DNA of 64,000 bases from Streptococcus oriscaviae. GTDB taxonomy: Bacteria; Bacillota; Bacilli; Lactobacillales; Streptococcaceae. This document shows, one piece after another, positions 9,156-18,018 of the stretch (within the stretch, counting starts at the first letter, position 1; every line of letters begins with the position of its first letter). Below the pieces are notes generated by a model. The model saw nothing but the letters and a program-made list of their open reading frames with translations, was not told the DNA's origin and searched no databases. The position numbers were made by a program, and so were the translations under genes. The DNA is taken from assembly GCF_018137985.1 (NCBI RefSeq), contig NZ_CP073084.1, positions 1,736,001 to 1,800,000 of the forward strand, in the 5' to 3' direction.

Positions 9156-11111
9156 CTAGTCTTTCTGATAGAAGAGACATTCGTATCCGTCAGCTCTGAG
9201 GTTAATATCAGACATCCAGACTGGTGGATTTCCCATCAATGAAGCAATCTCATCAAGGCTTTGGTCCTGGTCACACTCAATGATGACTTCATCATGGACG
9301 TGACCTACAATCCTGAAGTCTTTCAGCTGTTTTATAGAATAAGCAAGAATGTCTCGACTGATGGCCTGGACGATATTCTCGACGAATTTTGGGCCGTAGC
9401 TTTCAAGTCTTTCCCAGCGTTTGGCTGTGCCAGTGCCCTCATAGGTAACAGACTCTCCACCAAATTGGTTCTCACCCATCTTGGGTTTGACGTAGGCAAG
9501 TTTTCGTCCAGATGGAAGTGTGATAAATAACATGCCTTTAGTAGCTTCGAATTGAAGACCATGTGTTTCGATTTGCTCTTGAAACTTTACTGCAGACTTT
9601 ACAGCTTTGTCGACATCCCACCAAAAGAGTACGATGTTTGGATTGGCTTGTCGCCAAGAATCTACAAGTGGCTGGAGCTCATCTTCCTCAATCCCCATAT
9701 CGATTGCTCCCATGGCTTTGAGTGCACCGACTGCTCCACCATATCCGCATGCCAACTCCGCAATCTTTCCTTTCTGACGCAGGTCGGAGTTTTGTCCATG
9801 CTTCTCAACTGGAACTCCAAACATCTGGGAAGCAGACATACAGTAGATGTCTTTGCCTTGTTCAAAGACTCTGCTCCGCCATTTCTCTCCTGCTAAGTGA
9901 GAGAGCACTCTTGCTTCAATGGCAGAGAAGTCGCACACGATGAACTTTTTACCATTGCTTGGAATAAAAGCAGTGCGAATAAGTTGAGATAGGCTATCTT
10001 GCGTATCGTAGAGAAGTTCAGTTGCTTCTAAGTCACCAGTTCTGAAAAGATTCCTTGCTTCTTCGAGGTCAGGTAGATGGTTTTGAGGGAGGTTCTGCAA
10101 CTGAACCAAACGTCCAGCCCATCGACCAGTACGGTTTGCTCCGTAGAATTGAAACATCCCTCTAGCTCGGCCATCTTTACAGATGCAGTTTATCATGGCT
10201 TGGTATTTAGAGACGCTGGATTTAGCTGCCTGTTGTCTCAACTTAAGGACTTTAGCTGTCTTTTCATCAACTACCTTTAATAGTTCTTTGACTGCTTTTT
10301 TATCGAGAGAATCAGTTGTTACTCCGTGTTCTCGTAGCCAACCAATCATCTGAAGAACAGAGTTTGGGTTTTCAAGCCCAGTAAGCTCTTTTAGTTCTTC
10401 TTGGATTTTGGCTTTACTTTCTTCATCAATGGCAATAGCAGATTTGACAAAATCCACATCGATTCCAATCCCGCGATCATTTATGACTTGGTCTTGATGG
10501 TACTCCTCCCAAACAAAGTCAGGAACAGGGTGGTTGAGGAGTTTTTCTTTGATGGCTAGTTCAACCTCAACATCACGCTTATTGTAATCAATGAAAGCTA
10601 ACCACTTATCAGGTGCATGATTTGGAAAGTTTCGTGTTCGTCCACCATTGACCTTAGTTGGTTTACATGGAACAGAGAAATAACGAATTAAGTCTCCACC
10701 TTCCTTTAACTTTTGATCTTTGAGTTTAAGGACAGTTCCGACTCTTTCAAGTGAAAGTGGTAATCCGAGATATGCTGACCAAACCATACTACAGCGCCAT
10801 GAGTTTGGAGAAAGAAATCCCTTGGACAATAATTTTGGATGATGTTTCTTTAGCCAGTTAGACAGACAGATACGTTCAAAAGAAGCATTAAAAGCCCACT
10901 TGATAATGTTGTTATCAACTAAGGCTTGTAAGATTTCATGAGGGAGTTCTTCTTGGATTAAGTCATACACAGTTACTGGACCACTGTCGATTGATACGGC
11001 AAGGAGGAGGATTTCAAAGGAATCATCTTCTGCGTAGCGATAGACACCAGATTTTCTTAAATCCAACTCGCAGTAGGTTTCTAAGTCAATTGATAGTTCT
11101 TTAATTGGCAT
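9156..11111 (-). CDS. Phage DNA polymerase I-type (family A) with 3'-5' exonuclease domain
   Basis: 651 aa from ATG 11111, chosen because AAAGGA lies 6 nt before it; an upstream in-frame ATG at 11126 has no ribosome site. The exonuclease domain shows IDLETYCELD near the start (Exo I) and YNKRDVEVELAIKEK (Exo III). The polymerase domain shows FIVCDFSAIEARVLSHLAGE (motif A), QKGKIAELACGYGG (motif B) and IVGHVHDEVIIE (motif C, catalytic HDE). It replicates phage DNA. It is last in a leftward operon and is separated from the small membrane gene by 48 nt. All key residues are visible, so it should be active. Confidence 0.93.
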   Translation of the reverse strand: MPIKELSIDLETYCELDLRKSGVYRYAEDDSFEILLLAVSIDSGPVTVYDLIQEELPHEILQALVDNNIIKWAFNASFERICLSNWLKKHHPKLLSKGFLSPNSWRCSMVWSAYLGLPLSLERVGTVLKLKDQKLKEGGDLIRYFSVPCKPTKVNGGRTRNFPNHAPDKWLAFIDYNKRDVEVELAIKEKLLNHPVPDFVWEEYHQDQVINDRGIGIDVDFVKSAIAIDEESKAKIQEELKELTGLENPNSVLQMIGWLREHGVTTDSLDKKAVKELLKVVDEKTAKVLKLRQQAAKSSVSKYQAMINCICKDGRARGMFQFYGANRTGRWAGRLVQLQNLPQNHLPDLEEARNLFRTGDLEATELLYDTQDSLSQLIRTAFIPSNGKKFIVCDFSAIEARVLSHLAGEKWRSRVFEQGKDIYCMSASQMFGVPVEKHGQNSDLRQKGKIAELACGYGGAVGALKAMGAIDMGIEEDELQPLVDSWRQANPNIVLFWWDVDKAVKSAVKFQEQIETHGLQFEATKGMLFITLPSGRKLAYVKPKMGENQFGGESVTYEGTGTAKRWERLESYGPKFVENIVQAISRDILAYSIKQLKDFRIVGHVHDEVIIECDQDQSLDEIASLMGNPPVWMSDINLRADGYECLFYQKD

Positions 11112-11159
11112 GGCTTGTCCTTTCATAAAAAGGTGGCAGGAGTGCTGCCACCAGAAGTA

Positions 11160-11327
11160 TTATCGGCTACGTCGTAGCGGTGTTGTGTTGTCACTATGAT
11201 GTTTCTTTTCAGCCTTACGCTCTCTCTCACGACGAATATCGTCACGAATGGTCATGTAGTTGAGATAGAGTCCAAGAAAGACATAAGCTCCAAGCACAGC
11301 TGAGAGTAGAATGTAATAGATTGTCAT
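11160..11327 (-). CDS. Small single-pass membrane protein
   Basis: 55 aa, preceded by GGAGG 9 nt from the ATG (minus strand, 11327). Residues 3-22 (IYYILLSAVLGAYVFLGLYL) form one hydrophobic helix. A charged tail follows (RDDIRRERERKAEKK). It lies between the DUF2815 gene (18 nt) and the polymerase gene in one operon, so it is almost certainly translated. Nothing in the sequence shows its role; a membrane tether for replication proteins would be pure guesswork. Confidence 0.72.
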   Translation of the reverse strand: MTIYYILLSAVLGAYVFLGLYLNYMTIRDDIRRERERKAEKKHHSDNTTPLRRSR

Positions 11328-11345
11328 AAGTTAAATCCTCCCTTA

Positions 11346-11909
11346 TTAGTTCAAGAAATCATCATCGTCATCAGTTGCAAAGTCGTCTTCAGCACGAGTG
11401 CGACCACCAAGTGGTTCTCCATCACGGAGTTTTTGCAGGTTGTTAAGTCCGCAAGCGATACCCTTGTTGCCATTAGAGTTGAAGGCATAGAAGGAGATAG
11501 ATGCACGGCCATAGATACCTGAGTAGAGTTCAGAAGTATCGATAATCTCTTGACGATTACCGTCCACAACACCAGGTTTATGCGGTGAGTTGGCATTGAC
11601 GAAGTAGGCATTGCGATAAGCGTCATCATCAGGACGCTCCAAGTCTCCATCACGAAGCGGAGTTTTCAATACTTCAAGAGCAGGGACAGATTTTCCATTA
11701 CCTTTGAGTTTAGATTCGCCTTCCTTATAGGCAAGCTCAATCGCTGCTTTGATTTTGTCCACAGTCTCAATATCATCTTTTGGAATGATAAGGGAGACAC
11801 TATACTTCGGTGTGCTTCCATTAATGGATTTTGGTTCATTGGCGTTCAGGTAGCTGAAGCGTGTGTTTTTACCAGTGATTACCTTTGTTGTTTGTACTTT
11901 AATTGGCAT
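11346..11909 (-). CDS. DUF2815 protein, probable phage single-stranded DNA-binding protein
   Basis: 187 aa. The core fits DUF2815: TRFSYLNANEP, YSVSLIIPKDD, then FVNANSPHKPGVVD and SGIYGRASISFYAFNSNGNK. The last residues are strongly acidic (DDFATDDDDDFLN), like the protein-docking tip of SSBs. The family has an OB-like fold and sits beside phage polymerases, so ssDNA binding during replication is the likely role. It is separated by 3 nt from the DUF2800 gene upstream in the operon. Confidence 0.85.
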   Translation of the reverse strand: MPIKVQTTKVITGKNTRFSYLNANEPKSINGSTPKYSVSLIIPKDDIETVDKIKAAIELAYKEGESKLKGNGKSVPALEVLKTPLRDGDLERPDDDAYRNAYFVNANSPHKPGVVDGNRQEIIDTSELYSGIYGRASISFYAFNSNGNKGIACGLNNLQKLRDGEPLGGRTRAEDDFATDDDDDFLN

Positions 11910-11912
11910 TCT

Positions 11913-13034
11913 TTAATCCTCTTTGAATTCATTTGTTGCTAAGTTCATTTCTTGACGATTATCATCAAGAGGAACGAGTGTTGGTTTACCGCTTGGTTTT
12001 ATGATGAGACCACCAAGTAGGTCATTAAAAGTTTTCTTACCTAGAAGTTTGGTCATGGCAGTGATGGTCAGGAGTTTCTTTTCGTAAGGGTCAAAGCCAG
12101 CCTCCATCACAGCTTGAGTGACAGCAGCTTCGTCTGAAAATTTACGAACCGAACGTCCTTCTACAAGTTTGTAGCCTGGAATATTGTGTCCTTTAGTTGC
12201 TTCTTTCAAAGCATAGGCTTTGACATCATTTGCCCACGAAACCAGCAAGTCCAGTTTGGGTAAAATCTCTGCAATATCTTCATTATTTAGCGTAGCAGGG
12301 TCTGCGAACTCCTTCTTAGCGAGTGCTAGGTTATCCTCGGCACGTTTGCGACAGACATTCTTGAGTTTGCAGAACTGGCAGTGTTTGCCGGATTTCATTT
12401 CACCTTCACCTTTAAAGGCAAGTTCAGCTTTAGGGGAGAGTTGGTTTTCAGCCCACTCAAGAAGTTCAGCCTTATCCATCTCAAAGGTGGAGATGTTGTT
12501 CTTTCGTGGTTGAAAGATGGTCATGGTGACTTTGTCAAAGTCGTATAGTCCATCAAACATTTCAAGAGCACCGAGAGCGTAACACATCATTTGAGGGTTA
12601 TGGTCTGCATCAACTAGAACGCCTAGTCCATGCTTGTAGTCGATGACTTGAAGCAGTCCGTCTGCTACAATCAGACAGTCGCCAGTACCGAAACCTTCAG
12701 GCACCCATTTGGAGAAGTCCAGACGTTGCTCAACTAGAACTGTAGGATCTCGAGAGTAGCCTTTAGCTTTTTCTACCTGTTCCATGATGTAGTTGCGATA
12801 TTCTTCTGCACAGGTTTTCATCTCTTCATTGTAGAAGGACAAATCCTCAGTTGGGTCACGCGCCTTTCTACCTAGTGCTTTCTCAACAAGATAAGCACAA
12901 AGCTCGTGAGCGTCAGTTCCCTCAAGGGCGAACTCAGAGGTAACATCTGGCATGTCCTCGGTCAATCGAACAGAAGGCGGACAGTTGAGCCAACGGTGGG
13001 ATGCGGAAGCAGAGAGAAGAGCATGGTTAGTCAT
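11913..13034 (-). CDS. DUF2800 protein, Cas4/RecB-like PD-(D/E)XK nuclease
   Basis: 373 aa from ATG 13034, which has GGAGGAATC directly upstream; an upstream in-frame ATG at 13058 lies inside the preceding gene and is rejected. The start MTNHALLSASASHRWLNCPP is diagnostic of DUF2800. EGTDAHELCAYLVEKALG, GTGDCLIVADGLLQVIDYKH (nuclease core with D and K) and three cysteines (HCQFCKLKNVCRKR) match the Cas4/AddB-like exonuclease layout with an Fe-S or zinc-type cluster; the fourth Cys is the early WLNCPP. Probable role: DNA end processing or recombination. It overlaps the preceding gene by 8 nt. Confidence 0.85.
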   Translation of the reverse strand: MTNHALLSASASHRWLNCPPSVRLTEDMPDVTSEFALEGTDAHELCAYLVEKALGRKARDPTEDLSFYNEEMKTCAEEYRNYIMEQVEKAKGYSRDPTVLVEQRLDFSKWVPEGFGTGDCLIVADGLLQVIDYKHGLGVLVDADHNPQMMCYALGALEMFDGLYDFDKVTMTIFQPRKNNISTFEMDKAELLEWAENQLSPKAELAFKGEGEMKSGKHCQFCKLKNVCRKRAEDNLALAKKEFADPATLNNEDIAEILPKLDLLVSWANDVKAYALKEATKGHNIPGYKLVEGRSVRKFSDEAAVTQAVMEAGFDPYEKKLLTITAMTKLLGKKTFNDLLGGLIIKPSGKPTLVPLDDNRQEMNLATNEFKED

Positions 13035-13347
13035 GACCGATTCCTCCAGCTTCTTCAATAACCGCTGCGTAGTGTTCAGTAGCTAAGGCTGACAGGGACT
13101 CTGAACCGTATTTGTTGAGAAGAGCCCGCACCTCGTTCTTGAAGCCGTCTTTGGCTTTTGTCGCAAGGACGGCACGAACATCTTCGAGTTTAAGTTCCTT
13201 TTGTGGTTCAACTTTGGGTTCTTCTGAAGTTGTTGTTTCTTCCTCAGAAGATAGGAGTTTCCTAAACTCATCTACCAAGCGAAGGTAGTATTTGGCTGTG
13301 CCTTCCATTTCGTTAATTAGTTCATTCAGTTGCTTCATTTTGCTCAT
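13027..13347 (-). CDS. Phage Rrp5-like early protein
   Basis: 106 aa; ATG 13347 has GGAGGAAAG upstream. Residues 1-33 form an amphipathic, probably coiled-coil helix (LNELINEMEGTAKYYLRLVD), followed by an acidic linker with EEETTTSEEPK. A conserved C-terminal block follows (LEDVRAVLATKAKDGFKNEV...LSAL...YAAVIEEAGGI). Close relatives in phages are often labelled rRNA biogenesis protein Rrp5, a name I consider transferred rather than proven. Always next to DUF2800, so a replication/recombination accessory role is likely. Confidence 0.7.
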   Translation of the reverse strand: MSKMKQLNELINEMEGTAKYYLRLVDEFRKLLSSEEETTTSEEPKVEPQKELKLEDVRAVLATKAKDGFKNEVRALLNKYGSESLSALATEHYAAVIEEAGGIGHD

Positions 13348-13456
13348 GTTGTCTTTCCTCCGTAATTTTCCGAGCGAGTAATTTTGAGATAACGCTGATG
13401 GCTATGAGGGTATCAGCCACATCATCATCAGGTTCAATGTATGGTTCGTTTGCCAT
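13322..13456 (-). CDS. 44-aa phage early protein
   Basis: Start MANEPYIEPDDDVADTLIAI at 13456 is chosen because AGGAGG lies 7 nt upstream, preceded directly by a TTAGTAAG palindrome. An earlier in-frame ATG at 13504 lacks a ribosome site. The acidic head and a basic C-terminal helix (KLLARKITEERQ) are the only features. First gene of the leftward operon; it overlaps the next gene by 26 nt. Function unknown. Confidence 0.65.
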   Translation of the reverse strand: MANEPYIEPDDDVADTLIAISVISKLLARKITEERQHEQNEATE

Positions 13457-13743
13457 ATTGGGTCCTCCTATCTTACTAAGTAAGGTTTTGAGTGGATTTT
13501 CCACTTTGGAAGAGATTTTTTTATTTTTTATCCCTTACACCTTACTAAGTAGGGTTGAGATAAATTTTTCCACCTGATAAGAAAAAATTTGCTCATCAAA
13601 AAAAGTTTCCTGTGCAATTAATAGGAAACTTTTATTTTTTTAGAAAAAATTTTCTGTTTAAGTGGAAAATCTTGTCTGATTTTTACTTAGTAAATTAGGA
13701 AGAGAAATTCCTCAATCAATAACAAAAGATGGAGGCATGATGT
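13457..13743. promoter_or_regulatory. Divergent early promoter/operator region
   Basis: 287 bp between the leftward and rightward early operons. Three copies of a palindromic element (core TACTWAGTA) lie at 13472-13485, 13541-13553 and 13682-13694. TTTTCCAC and its complement recur at 13497, 13566 and about 13665, including the palindrome AGTGGATTTTCCACT (13491-13505). An 11-bp stem (13601-13611 with 13623-13633) followed by a T-run is a terminator or attenuator. GGAGG at 13731-13735 serves the primase gene. This looks like the main switch of the phage; the cognate repressor is not identified. Confidence 0.7.
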
Positions 13744-16029
13744 ATGCAATTTACCTTATCTCACTCTGGACAGACTGGTATTCAAACGACAACAGTCTAT
13801 CCTCATCAAGTAACAGTTTCAGACAAAGCAATTCTTCAAAAGATAGCACTTTATGACCATGTGGCTGGCTTGTTTACCAATAATACTCGTTCCAATGCCA
13901 ACTTCATCAAATCAGATGTATTGGTCATGGATATTGATAATGACCATACGGACAACTCTGATGAATGGGTAACGGAAGAGCTACTTAAAGATATCTTTGC
14001 GGATTACAACTTTGCTTTAGTGACCAGTCGTAACCATTTGGTTCAAAAAGGGGATAAGGCCGCCAGACCAAAATTCCATATCTACTTCCAAATCAATGAA
14101 GTCACAGATAAGGACACCTATGCCTTACTGAAAGAAGAACTTGTAAATCGCTATGGCATCTTTGACACTAATGCCAAAGATGCGGCTCGTTTCTTCTTTG
14201 GGAATCCTAACTCACAAGTCCTATGGCATGACTCTTGGTTGACCATTGATGAGGATTTGCTTGATGACACGACTTCCCAAGATGATGAAGAAGACTTCGA
14301 TTCAGATTTCTATCAACCACCAACAGGACCAATCACAGAAGGTAGTCGGAACTCAACCATGTCGGTTTTTGCGGCGAAAATCCTTAAGCGATTAGGTGTA
14401 ACAAAAGAAGCACGAGACGGCTTTGATGAACAAGCTCTCAAATGTGTTCCCCCTCTTGAGAAGGGAGAGCTTGATACCATTTGGGGCAGTGCTGTTCGCT
14501 TCTATAACAAAACCATCAAAAACTCAAAATATTATAAATCTCCAGAAGAGTTTCAACGTGGGGAGATGCAACCAGATGATTATTCAGATATCGGAGAAGC
14601 AGGTCTTCTCGCTAGAGAGTTTGGTGACAAGATTGCCTTTACTAGGGAAACAGACTACCTCGCTTACGATGGTAAGCACTGGGTGGAAGATGAGCAGTTA
14701 GCCATGCGTCAAATTCATCAGTTCCTTGATATGCAGCTAGAAGTTGCAGTAACCAAGCTTAATAATGCCACTCAAAAACTGAAGCAATCTGGTATTCCTG
14801 AAATGTTGATTCAACAAGGAGGTAAGAAGTTGGAAAATGCTATTGAGACATCAATTCAACTCGTCGCTTATCAGGACTATAAGAAGGCACTCGAGTTCTA
14901 TAAATTTGTCATGAAATACCGTGACTACCGAAATCTGTCAGCTATTGCTAAAACGGCTAAGCATATGGTTCGTATGAGTGTGTCGGATTTGGATAAAAAT
15001 GAACTCTTACTGAATACTCCTGAAGCAACAATTGACTTATCAAAGGGGTTGTCTGGTGTTAGGGAACATGATTCTACTGATTACTTAACCAAAATGACCA
15101 ATGCCTCTCCGAGTGATAAGGGAGATTGTCTGTGGCAGGAGACCCTTGCGACCTTCTTTTGTGATGATACAGATCTTATCAATTATGTTCAAGAGATTGT
15201 AGGCATGGCTGCTATTGGTAAAGTTTATCAAGAGCATATGATTATTGCCTACGGTAGCGGTGCAAACGGCAAGTCTACCTTTTGGAACACCATCGCAAGA
15301 GTTCTTGGTAACTATTCAGGAAAACTCTCGGCTGAAGCTCTGACCATGAGTGTGAGACGGAATGTCAGTCCAGAAATGGCTGAACTTAAAGGGAAACGTC
15401 TTATCATTGCTTCAGAGATGAGTGAGGGAATGCGATTGAATACAGCCATGGTTAAACAGCTCTGTTCGACAGATGAAATTTTAGCTGAGAAAAAGTACAA
15501 GGCACCTTTCCATTTTGTCCCATCACATACACTGGTTCTTTACACTAACCACCTGCCTAAAGTAGGTGCGAATGATGATGGGATTTGGAGACGACTGATT
15601 GTCATTCCTTTTAATGCCAAAATCACTGGTCGGTCAGACATCAAAAACTTTGCGGACTACCTTTACGACGAAGCAGCACCAGCTATCATGTCTTGGATTA
15701 TTGAGGGGGCAGAAAAAGCCATCAAAGCAAACTTCAAATTGACCTTGCCACAAGTAGTTGCGGACTCTGTCTCAGCTTATCGAGAAGCCAATGACTGGAT
15801 GGGTCAATTCCTTGGAGATTGTTGTGAAATCGGTGACCACTTGACTGAGAAATCAGGAGAACTTTACTCTGCTTATCGAGCTCACTGTGCCCGTATCAAT
15901 GAGTACACGCGCAGCACGACGGACTTTTATACAGCTTTGGCAAACGCTGGATTCACCAAGAAAAGAACTAATAAGGGTGTCATGGTAAAAGGTCTACAGT
16001 TGAAATTAGAAGATGATTTTCTTGATTAA
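13744..16029 (+). CDS. Phage primase/helicase, P4/D5 type (VapE-like)
   Basis: 761 aa; ATG lies 8 nt after GGAGG. The N-terminal 200 residues fit a primase-polymerase domain (VLVMDIDNDHTD, ALVTSRNHLVQKGDKAARPK FHIY). The C-terminal half is an SF3-type helicase: Walker A YGSGANGKSTFWNT (about 503-516), then LIIASEMSEGMRLN as Walker B and LYTNHLPKVGANDDGIWRRL as motif C/arginine finger. Such proteins prime and unwind phage DNA at the origin. It leads the rightward operon. Length and motifs are complete. Confidence 0.92.
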   Translation: MQFTLSHSGQTGIQTTTVYPHQVTVSDKAILQKIALYDHVAGLFTNNTRSNANFIKSDVLVMDIDNDHTDNSDEWVTEELLKDIFADYNFALVTSRNHLVQKGDKAARPKFHIYFQINEVTDKDTYALLKEELVNRYGIFDTNAKDAARFFFGNPNSQVLWHDSWLTIDEDLLDDTTSQDDEEDFDSDFYQPPTGPITEGSRNSTMSVFAAKILKRLGVTKEARDGFDEQALKCVPPLEKGELDTIWGSAVRFYNKTIKNSKYYKSPEEFQRGEMQPDDYSDIGEAGLLAREFGDKIAFTRETDYLAYDGKHWVEDEQLAMRQIHQFLDMQLEVAVTKLNNATQKLKQSGIPEMLIQQGGKKLENAIETSIQLVAYQDYKKALEFYKFVMKYRDYRNLSAIAKTAKHMVRMSVSDLDKNELLLNTPEATIDLSKGLSGVREHDSTDYLTKMTNASPSDKGDCLWQETLATFFCDDTDLINYVQEIVGMAAIGKVYQEHMIIAYGSGANGKSTFWNTIARVLGNYSGKLSAEALTMSVRRNVSPEMAELKGKRLIIASEMSEGMRLNTAMVKQLCSTDEILAEKKYKAPFHFVPSHTLVLYTNHLPKVGANDDGIWRRLIVIPFNAKITGRSDIKNFADYLYDEAAPAIMSWIIEGAEKAIKANFKLTLPQVVADSVSAYREANDWMGQFLGDCCEIGDHLTEKSGELYSAYRAHCARINEYTRSTTDFYTALANAGFTKKRTNKGVMVKGLQLKLEDDFLD

Positions 16030-16331
16030 CCGTGAAAATCAGTGAAAGTTGCTTTTATCATCAGAGGGTGTTGGTGTAAGCCGTGATAGTCAAGTTACAA
16101 CTTAAATCTTTGAAACACGGAGAGTTATTGTTCGTTTGTAATGAGAAGAGTTTAGACAAAACTATCACGACTTTCACGGGTCTTAAAAAGTGCAAGTCGA
16201 TAAGGTCATATACAAAAGTTGTCATAGGGGATTTCAAAGTGCAGGTTTAGTAGGCCTTTTCTATAACTTAGATATAAAGAAAAATAAAAAAAGATAAAAA
16301 GAGGTATAGGAAAGTAATGTAACTGACTAGC
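16030..16331. other. Non-coding region with inverted CCGTGA repeats and an AT-rich stretch; possible replication origin
   Basis: About 300 bp without a gene. CCGTGAAAATCAGTGAAAG (16030-16048) and CCGTGATAGTC (16081-16091) face their near-complement CTATCACGACTTTCACGG (16162-16179). A purine-rich, A-rich track (16268-16310) follows. Repeats plus an AT-rich stretch directly after the primase/helicase gene suggest an origin; a structured RNA is the alternative. No promoter was assigned. Confidence 0.4.
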
Positions 16332-16379
16332 GTGAACTGCACTTTTCCTTTGGCGATGTTTCTGACGGAAGGATTGGGT

Positions 16380-16661
16380 ATGCGTGAAAAAATTGTTGAA
16401 CAGAAGTTAGTGAGTGAAGTGAAAAAGCGTGGTGGGGTTTGTCCCAAATGGGTGTCGCCTTCGTTTGGCGGTGTGCCAGACAGGTTGGTGTTTTTACCCA
16501 AGGGTAAGTTTGGCATGGTGGAAGTAAAAGCCCCTGGTGGAAAGCCACGTTTACTACAAGTGACAAGGCACAAGATGTTTGACGGATTGGGTTTCAAGGT
16601 ACATGTGCTAGATAGTGTTGAGAAGATTGGAGAAGTGCTAGATGAAATTGAGTTTACATGA
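16380..16661 (+). CDS. VRR-NUC domain nuclease
   Basis: 93 aa from ATG 16380, preceded by GGAAGGA; the GTG at 16332 is in frame but has no ribosome site. It starts MREKIVEQKLVSEVKKRGGV and has the compact VRR-NUC core SFGGVPDRLVFLPKGKFGMV with EVKAPGGKP (catalytic D, E, K). Family members are PD-(D/E)XK nucleases acting on branched DNA, consistent with resolving phage replication intermediates. It overlaps the helicase gene by 20 nt, as in many related phages. Confidence 0.9.
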   Translation: MREKIVEQKLVSEVKKRGGVCPKWVSPSFGGVPDRLVFLPKGKFGMVEVKAPGGKPRLLQVTRHKMFDGLGFKVHVLDSVEKIGEVLDEIEFT

Positions 16662-18018
16662 TTATCAAGAAGTCACCAAGGACTTCATCATAGGTCACCC
16701 TTATGCAGCAGTCATCCTAGACATGGGGATGGGAAAGACGGCAACAACCTTGTCTGCAGTAAATGAATTGATGTTTGACCGATTTGAGGTTACTAAGGTT
16801 TTGGTTATTGCCCCACTGCGAGTCGCAAATACAGTCTGGAGTGATGAGATTGAGCAATGGGCAGAATTGCGTCACCTACGTTATTCGAAAATAGTTGGTA
16901 CTCCCAAGCAACGAAAGGAAGCTCTTCAGAAAGATGCGGATATCTATATCGTCAATCGTGAAAACCTACCTTGGCTGGTGGAACAATGTAGTCCCTATTT
17001 CAAGTGGGATATGGTAGTAATTGATGAATTGAGTTCTTTCAAGTCATGGCAGTCCAAGCGTTTCAAAGCCTTCATGGCTATGCGACCTTACATGAAGCGA
17101 GTGGTTGGACTAACAGGAACACCGAGTTCTAATGGACTGATGGACTTGTTCGCAGAGTTTAAAGTCATTGATGGAGGAGAACGTCTTGGTCGCTTCATCG
17201 GTGAGTTTCGTAGTCGCTACTTTGAAGAAGGTCGTCGCAACGGAAACCTTGTCTATGAATACATCCCCATGGATTATGCGGAGTGTCAAATTCAAGACAA
17301 GATTAGTGATATTACCATTTCCATGAAAGCCCTAGATTATCTGGATATGCCTGAATTGATCTCTACCAAGAAACTGGTGCGCATGACAGAAAAGGAAAAA
17401 GAAAAATACATTCAGTTTAAGAAAGAGTATGTATTGTCAGAGTTAGATGGACTAGAAGTAACTGCTGCCAATGCTGCAAGCCTTACGAACAAGTTAGTTC
17501 AGTTATCTAATGGTGCTGTATATTCTGATGATCATACGGTTGTGCCACTTCATGAACAGAAACTAGATGCCCTTGAAGATATCCTTGAATCCGCAAATGG
17601 AGAACCTGTCTTAGTTGCCTATTGGTTCAAACATGACTTGGCTCGGATTATGGGTCGTTTGGAAAAACTCAAGGTAAAGAATAGGGTGTTGAAAACAGAA
17701 GAAGATATTCGTGAATGGAATAAGGGTAATGTTCCGGTTGGCTTACTTCATCCAGCTGGAGCTGGTCATGGGTTGAACCTCCAAAAAGGTGGTCACAACT
17801 TGGTCTGGTTTGGATTAACGTGGTCTTTGGAACTATACCAACAAACCAATGCACGACTTTGGCGTCAAGGCCAGGAGGCTGAGACAGTTGTTATTCAACA
17901 CATTGTGACTGAAGGAACGATTGATGAGGAAATCCTCAAGGCACTAGGAAACAAAGATGCACAACAAGAACGGCTGATTGAAGCTGTTAAAGCACAAGTA
18001 GGAGGAACAGATGGATAA
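16642..18018 (+). CDS. SNF2-type DEAD/DEAH helicase
   Basis: 458 aa, starting MKLSLHDYQEVTKDFIIGHP. Walker A is LDMGMGKTATT (residues 26-36), the DEAD-like box VVIDELSSFK (about 124-133), motif III VVGLTGTPSSNG, and the C-terminal motif VI WSLELYQQTNARLWRQGQ. It is a small superfamily 2 ATPase that remodels or unwinds DNA, paired in these phages with VRR-NUC. It overlaps the genes on both sides, so the three are translationally linked. Confidence 0.93.
   Translation: MKLSLHDYQEVTKDFIIGHPYAAVILDMGMGKTATTLSAVNELMFDRFEVTKVLVIAPLRVANTVWSDEIEQWAELRHLRYSKIVGTPKQRKEALQKDADIYIVNRENLPWLVEQCSPYFKWDMVVIDELSSFKSWQSKRFKAFMAMRPYMKRVVGLTGTPSSNGLMDLFAEFKVIDGGERLGRFIGEFRSRYFEEGRRNGNLVYEYIPMDYAECQIQDKISDITISMKALDYLDMPELISTKKLVRMTEKEKEKYIQFKKEYVLSELDGLEVTAANAASLTNKLVQLSNGAVYSDDHTVVPLHEQKLDALEDILESANGEPVLVAYWFKHDLARIMGRLEKLKVKNRVLKTEEDIREWNKGNVPVGLLHPAGAGHGLNLQKGGHNLVWFGLTWSLELYQQTNARLWRQGQEAETVVIQHIVTEGTIDEEILKALGNKDAQQERLIEAVKAQVGGTDG

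Noticed and set aside
9261..10280. Several plus-strand frames inside the DNA polymerase gene
   Set aside because: They lie antisense to a gene with intact polymerase motifs, lack ribosome sites and have no family features.
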